Shown in pieces: positions 61,147-64,000 of a stretch of DNA of 64,000 nucleotides. This stretch comes from Peribacillus sp. Bi96 (lineage in GTDB: Bacteria; Bacillota; Bacilli; Bacillales; DSM-1321), in assembly GCF_918698115.1 (NCBI RefSeq), contig NZ_CAKKLV010000017.1, positions 55,115 to 119,114 of the forward strand. The letters are read 5' to 3'. Positions within the stretch are counted from its first letter, which is position 1, and each line of letters starts with the position of its first letter. The notes beneath the pieces were generated by a model, which had not been told where the DNA came from, made no database searches, and was given only the letters and a program-made list of their open reading frames with translations. The position numbers and the translations under genes are program-made.

Positions 61147-62448
61147 ATGAAAAAAATAAACTTGGAAGCGTTTTTTCATTTTTCCAATTATGGAACGAAT
61201 GGAAAACGTGAAATCCTTGCCGGAGTTGTCGGCTATTTTACGATAGTCTATATTCTCATCGTGAATTCCCTGATTTTATCGGAAGCGGGCATACCGATTA
61301 ATGGTGCAGTGATTGCCACAATTCTTTTATCCGCTTTAAGCTGTATCATGATAGGGGTATGGGCAAATGTCCCGATCCTCCTCGTTCCAGGTATGGGCGT
61401 AAATGCTCTTTTTGCTTATACCATGGTTCAAGGAATGGGCCTATCTTGGCAATCGGCGCTTGGTGCTGTTTTTATCTCTGGGATTATTTTTGTAGTTATT
61501 GCCTTTACAAAATACTCTACGTTAATCAGTGATTCGATTCCAAGTTCGATAAAAGATGCCATATCTGTTGGTCTTGGCTTATTCTTGATGCTAATAGGTC
61601 TCGAAAAGGGCGGAATAATCACGGGAGGTTCATCATCTATCATCGCGCTGGGAGATTTAAGCGATCCGGCGGTGTGTGCGACGGTGTTGACCTTTTTACT
61701 GGCTATCACCCTATTCATCAAAAATGTCCCCGGTAACTTCATGATTACCATCCTGGCAGGTAGCTTTATTGCCTATTGGTTCGGGACTGTTCAACTAACG
61801 GAAATCCACTTTTCAGGCATAGACACAGCTTCCTACGGTGACCTCTTCTTTTCATTATCGTTCATGGAAGCGGACCGTATTGAATTTTGGATAAGTGTCT
61901 TTGCGATGACAATGGTTCTTGTTTTTGAAAATATTGGTCTTGTACATGGGCATGTAGACAGTATCAACCGCCAGGATGCATATAAAAAGTCGCTAGCCGC
62001 GACAAGTGTCTCCGTTCTGTTTTCAGGTCTATTCGGTTCAAGTCCTACGGTTGCAACAGTTGAGACGGCAGCTGGAATCGCATCAGGAGGCAGAACTGGT
62101 TTGACCTCAGTGGTGACAGGTTTGCTATTTATACTATCACTGCTGTTCATCCCGGTGATTAAAGTGATCCCTGATAGCGCCATTGCTCCCATTTTGATTA
62201 TTATTGGGATTTTGATGCTCGGGAACATTAAAAAGTTAGATTTCAGTGATTTAACTGAGAGTATACCTGCAATCATGATCATCACGATCATTCCATTTAC
62301 GTACAGTATTGCAGATGGAATGGCATTCGGTTTCATCCTGTACCCGTTCTTGAAGCTTGTAACCGGGAGAGCGAGAGAAGTCTCACCCCCGATGTATGTG
62401 AGTGCAGGAATGTTTATCGTCTATTTCATCGTTGGTATGATCGGTTAA
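61147..62448 (+). CDS. NCS2-family purine permease (PbuG/PbuO-like)
   Basis: 433 residues, about 12-14 helices. GKREILAGVVGYFTIVYILIVNSLIL at the start, LVPGMGVNALFAYTMVQGMG and FGSSPTVATVETAAGIASGGRTGLTSVVTG are AzgA/PbuG branch signatures. It imports adenine, guanine or hypoxanthine by proton symport. No purine riboswitch or PurR box is obvious in the 100-bp leader. Start behind AAGGATAC. Confidence 0.9.
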   Translation: MKKINLEAFFHFSNYGTNGKREILAGVVGYFTIVYILIVNSLILSEAGIPINGAVIATILLSALSCIMIGVWANVPILLVPGMGVNALFAYTMVQGMGLSWQSALGAVFISGIIFVVIAFTKYSTLISDSIPSSIKDAISVGLGLFLMLIGLEKGGIITGGSSSIIALGDLSDPAVCATVLTFLLAITLFIKNVPGNFMITILAGSFIAYWFGTVQLTEIHFSGIDTASYGDLFFSLSFMEADRIEFWISVFAMTMVLVFENIGLVHGHVDSINRQDAYKKSLAATSVSVLFSGLFGSSPTVATVETAAGIASGGRTGLTSVVTGLLFILSLLFIPVIKVIPDSAIAPILIIIGILMLGNIKKLDFSDLTESIPAIMIITIIPFTYSIADGMAFGFILYPFLKLVTGRAREVSPPMYVSAGMFIVYFIVGMIG

Positions 62449-62457
62449 TATTTTGGA

Positions 62458-62502
62458 AGAGCGGTTGGAATGAGATAGTTCTTATTTCAACCGCTCTTTT
62501 TA
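62458..62502 (+). terminator. Terminator of the purine permease gene
   Basis: AAGAGCGGTTGGAAT.../...TTCAACCGCTCTT, T5. Confidence 0.9.
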
Positions 62503-62631
62503 TTTTGTTTTTTCAGCGGAAAAATGGATTTATTGTAATTTACGCGATGACACATCCATCTTGAAAATGCTATGATATAGAATATTAAAAAAATGATAAT
62601 TGAAAAGCAGCATATTAGAGGATGTGACAGG

Positions 62632-63618
62632 ATGATTATTGAAGGTTTAAAGAGCCATGGTTCAGGTAATGATTTCTTAATCATTGATGAATTGACTACG
62701 GCCTTGACGTTTACTGAAGAACAGCGAAAAAATTTAGCGAAGGCCCTGTGTAATAGGGAAAGGCTTGGAGCGGACGGTATTTTGTTTGTGATGAAAAGCG
62801 AACATGCAGATGCCAGGATGCGTGTCTTTAATGCGGATGGCTCGGAAGCTTCGATGTGTGGGAATGGACTTCGCTGTGTTGCACGTTACGCGAATGACGT
62901 TTTAGGGCTTGATAAAATGATCGTGGAAACGATGAAAGCGAATTTACTCGTTGAGAAAACGGAAGATATCTATAATGGAATTCCGACTTTCAAGGTGGAA
63001 ATTTCTCCAGTCAGTTTCAATCTGAAGGATTTGCCACTAATCATTGAAAAAGAGCAGTTGCAAAACGAACCATTGCCGGAACTTCATGATACCCTATTAT
63101 TTTCGGCATTGGCGGTTCCCAATCCGCATCTAATCACGCTCGTCGATAGTGAAGTCTTACAAAGTGATTTGCAGGCAGACCTTTCAACGAAGGTCAATCA
63201 ACCGAACGAGCTCTTCCCTGATGGTGTCAATGTTAGTTTTGTGAAAGAGTTGGAACCCGGCAGCATTTATGTGCGGACATTTGAACGGGGAGTCGGCTTC
63301 ACGAATGCATGTGGTACGGCAATGTCAGCTTCCAGCCTAGTAACATGCTCAGTTGGATTAAACGCATTGGAAAGTGAAATATCCGTCTACAATAACGGCG
63401 GAAAGGTTAAATGCGTCGTGCATTATGACGACGAAGGTCAAAAGTATTCAATAGATTTAATCGGGAATGCAACCTATGAATTCAAGGTGTCAATCGACCT
63501 AGACCTAGACCAACCCGAAAAATTTGAAATCCTGGAAAAACAGGACTTTGAAGCGGAAACAAGCTTATATGCTAAGTTGCAGGATGAAGTTCAAAGTTAT
63601 TTGAAAACTACATTATAA
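62632..63618 (+). CDS. dapF: Diaminopimelate epimerase, long form
   Basis: 328 residues, against about 284 for most DapF. The two half-sites are present: NADGSEASMCGNGLRCVARY (Cys about 77) and ERGVGFTNACGTAMSASS (Cys about 220). It interconverts LL- and meso-diaminopimelate for lysine and peptidoglycan. The extra length is a ~40-residue acidic C-terminal tail plus an insert near 110-150, as in some lactic-acid-bacterial DapF. GTAMSA replaces the common GTGACA, so a related amino-acid epimerase activity cannot be excluded. ATG 62632 follows AGAGGATG. Confidence 0.85.
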   Translation: MIIEGLKSHGSGNDFLIIDELTTALTFTEEQRKNLAKALCNRERLGADGILFVMKSEHADARMRVFNADGSEASMCGNGLRCVARYANDVLGLDKMIVETMKANLLVEKTEDIYNGIPTFKVEISPVSFNLKDLPLIIEKEQLQNEPLPELHDTLLFSALAVPNPHLITLVDSEVLQSDLQADLSTKVNQPNELFPDGVNVSFVKELEPGSIYVRTFERGVGFTNACGTAMSASSLVTCSVGLNALESEISVYNNGGKVKCVVHYDDEGQKYSIDLIGNATYEFKVSIDLDLDQPEKFEILEKQDFEAETSLYAKLQDEVQSYLKTTL

Positions 63619-63649
63619 GGAAAGTACCAACTAGGTGTTAGTCTTAGTT

Positions 63650-63691
63650 AAAAAGGGGTTCGGAATGTTTTAATTCCGAACCCCTTTTTTA
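63650..63691 (+). terminator. Terminator of dapF
   Basis: AAAAGGGGTTCGGAAT/ATTCCGAACCCCTTTT, T6. Confidence 0.95.
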
Positions 63692-63759
63692 AATTTGTTT
63701 CAAAGTTTAGAGATTGTGCAAGGCCATCTATGAATCTTAACAAGTCGAAAATTACTAGA

Positions 63760-64000
63760 TTGCGAAACTCACGAGTAAAGGCGCGAAATTCACGAGTAAA
63801 GGCGCGAAATTCACGAGTAAAGGCGCGAAATTCACGAGTAAAGGCGCGAAATTCACGAGTAAAGGCGCGAAATTCACGAGTAAAGGCGCGAAATTCACGA
63901 GTAAAGGCGCGAAATTCACGAGTAAAGGCGCGAAATTCACGAGTAAAGGCGCGAAATTCACGAGTAAAGGCGCGAAATTCACGAGTAAAGGCGCGAAATT
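63760..64000. repeat. 21-bp tandem repeat (minisatellite), open at window end
   Basis: Eleven full units plus ten bases of a 21-bp unit with core GCGAAATTCACGAGTAAAG. The first unit differs (GAAACTC); the rest are identical as far as read. The array runs off the window. Because 21 is divisible by three it creates an open frame of repeating N-F-A-P-L-L-V on the minus strand, which I regard as fortuitous. Confidence 0.95.

Noticed and set aside
63755..63982. Minus-strand frame of repeating NFAPLLV
   Set aside because: Produced automatically by a 21-bp tandem repeat; no ribosome site or non-repeat domain.
63760..64000. CRISPR array
   Set aside because: Units are directly adjacent with no variable spacers; it is a plain tandem repeat.

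Overview
The window is a low-to-mid GC Bacillaceae chromosome segment. Gene order matches two stretches of the Bacillus subtilis map: dfrA/thyB-ilvA-ypm-msr, and deoD-yozD-yodN-yozE-yokU-kamA-yodPQRST. It also carries spore-linked genes (YjcZ-type peptide, Hsp20/GerT-like protein), S-box riboswitches, TTG/GTG starts with strong AGGAGG-type ribosome binding sites, and U-tailed hairpin terminators. The combination fits a Bacillus/Peribacillus (simplex group) soil bacterium. That placement is inferred from gene order and protein likeness only. No plasmid, phage, IS, CRISPR, rRNA or complete tRNA gene is visible.

Layout. 0-14.8 kb: an interspersed repeat, a small membrane protein, a secreted lethal-factor-type zinc peptidase, thyA-dfrA, ilvA behind a CodY-like box, tatA/tatC, a DegV protein, the ypmQRS set, msrA-msrB, an SGNH hydrolase, a YjcZ peptide and an LD-carboxypeptidase. 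14.9-23.1 kb: the lysine/beta-lysine locus yodT-S-R-Q-P, a sigma-54 activator (KamR type), kamA behind a textbook -24/-12 promoter, and yokU. 23.1-27.8 kb: the cytochrome aa3 quinol oxidase operon qoxABCD. A truncated permease lies on its left and a decayed second copy of the yokU 3' end begins exactly at its right end, so the block looks inserted. 28.1-35.1 kb: yozE, a phosphorelay-type histidine kinase, a YodN-like protein, yozD, deoD, ctpA and a lipoprotein LCP enzyme.

35.2-43 kb: the methionine salvage regulon. mtnA-mtnK (minus strand) and mtnW-X-B-D (plus strand) each sit behind a SAM (S-box) riboswitch, with mtnE between. The mtnU gene, normally intact next to mtnE, is a pseudogene with a stop and a large internal deletion. 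43-50.4 kb: a G3E GTPase, small proteins, a lipoprotein/two-component/FixH-lipoprotein cluster, a CAP-domain secreted protein and an Hsp20-like spore protein. 50.5-64 kb: an unusual SDR, a MATE exporter, a deleted repeat copy, an MscS channel, a second MurG-like transferase, lrgAB, a GNAT gene with a tRNA-arm-like structured leader, uppP, small membrane proteins, carbonic anhydrase, an NCS2 purine permease, a long-form dapF, and a 21-bp minisatellite running off the window end.

How the genes work together. thyA/dfrA form the folate-thymidylate couple. KamA, YodP, YodT, YodR/S and YodQ form a lysine-to-beta-lysine catabolic or sporulation route. Mtn enzymes return methylthioribose to methionine under SAM control. 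QoxABCD is a terminal oxidase. Cell-envelope functions recur throughout (Tat, CtpA, LCP, UppP, MurG-like, LrgAB, MscS). The strongest unexplained signals are the qox insertion scar at yokU, the mtnU wreck, the tRNA-arm-like leader near 57.7 kb, the two-copy interspersed repeat and the terminal minisatellite.
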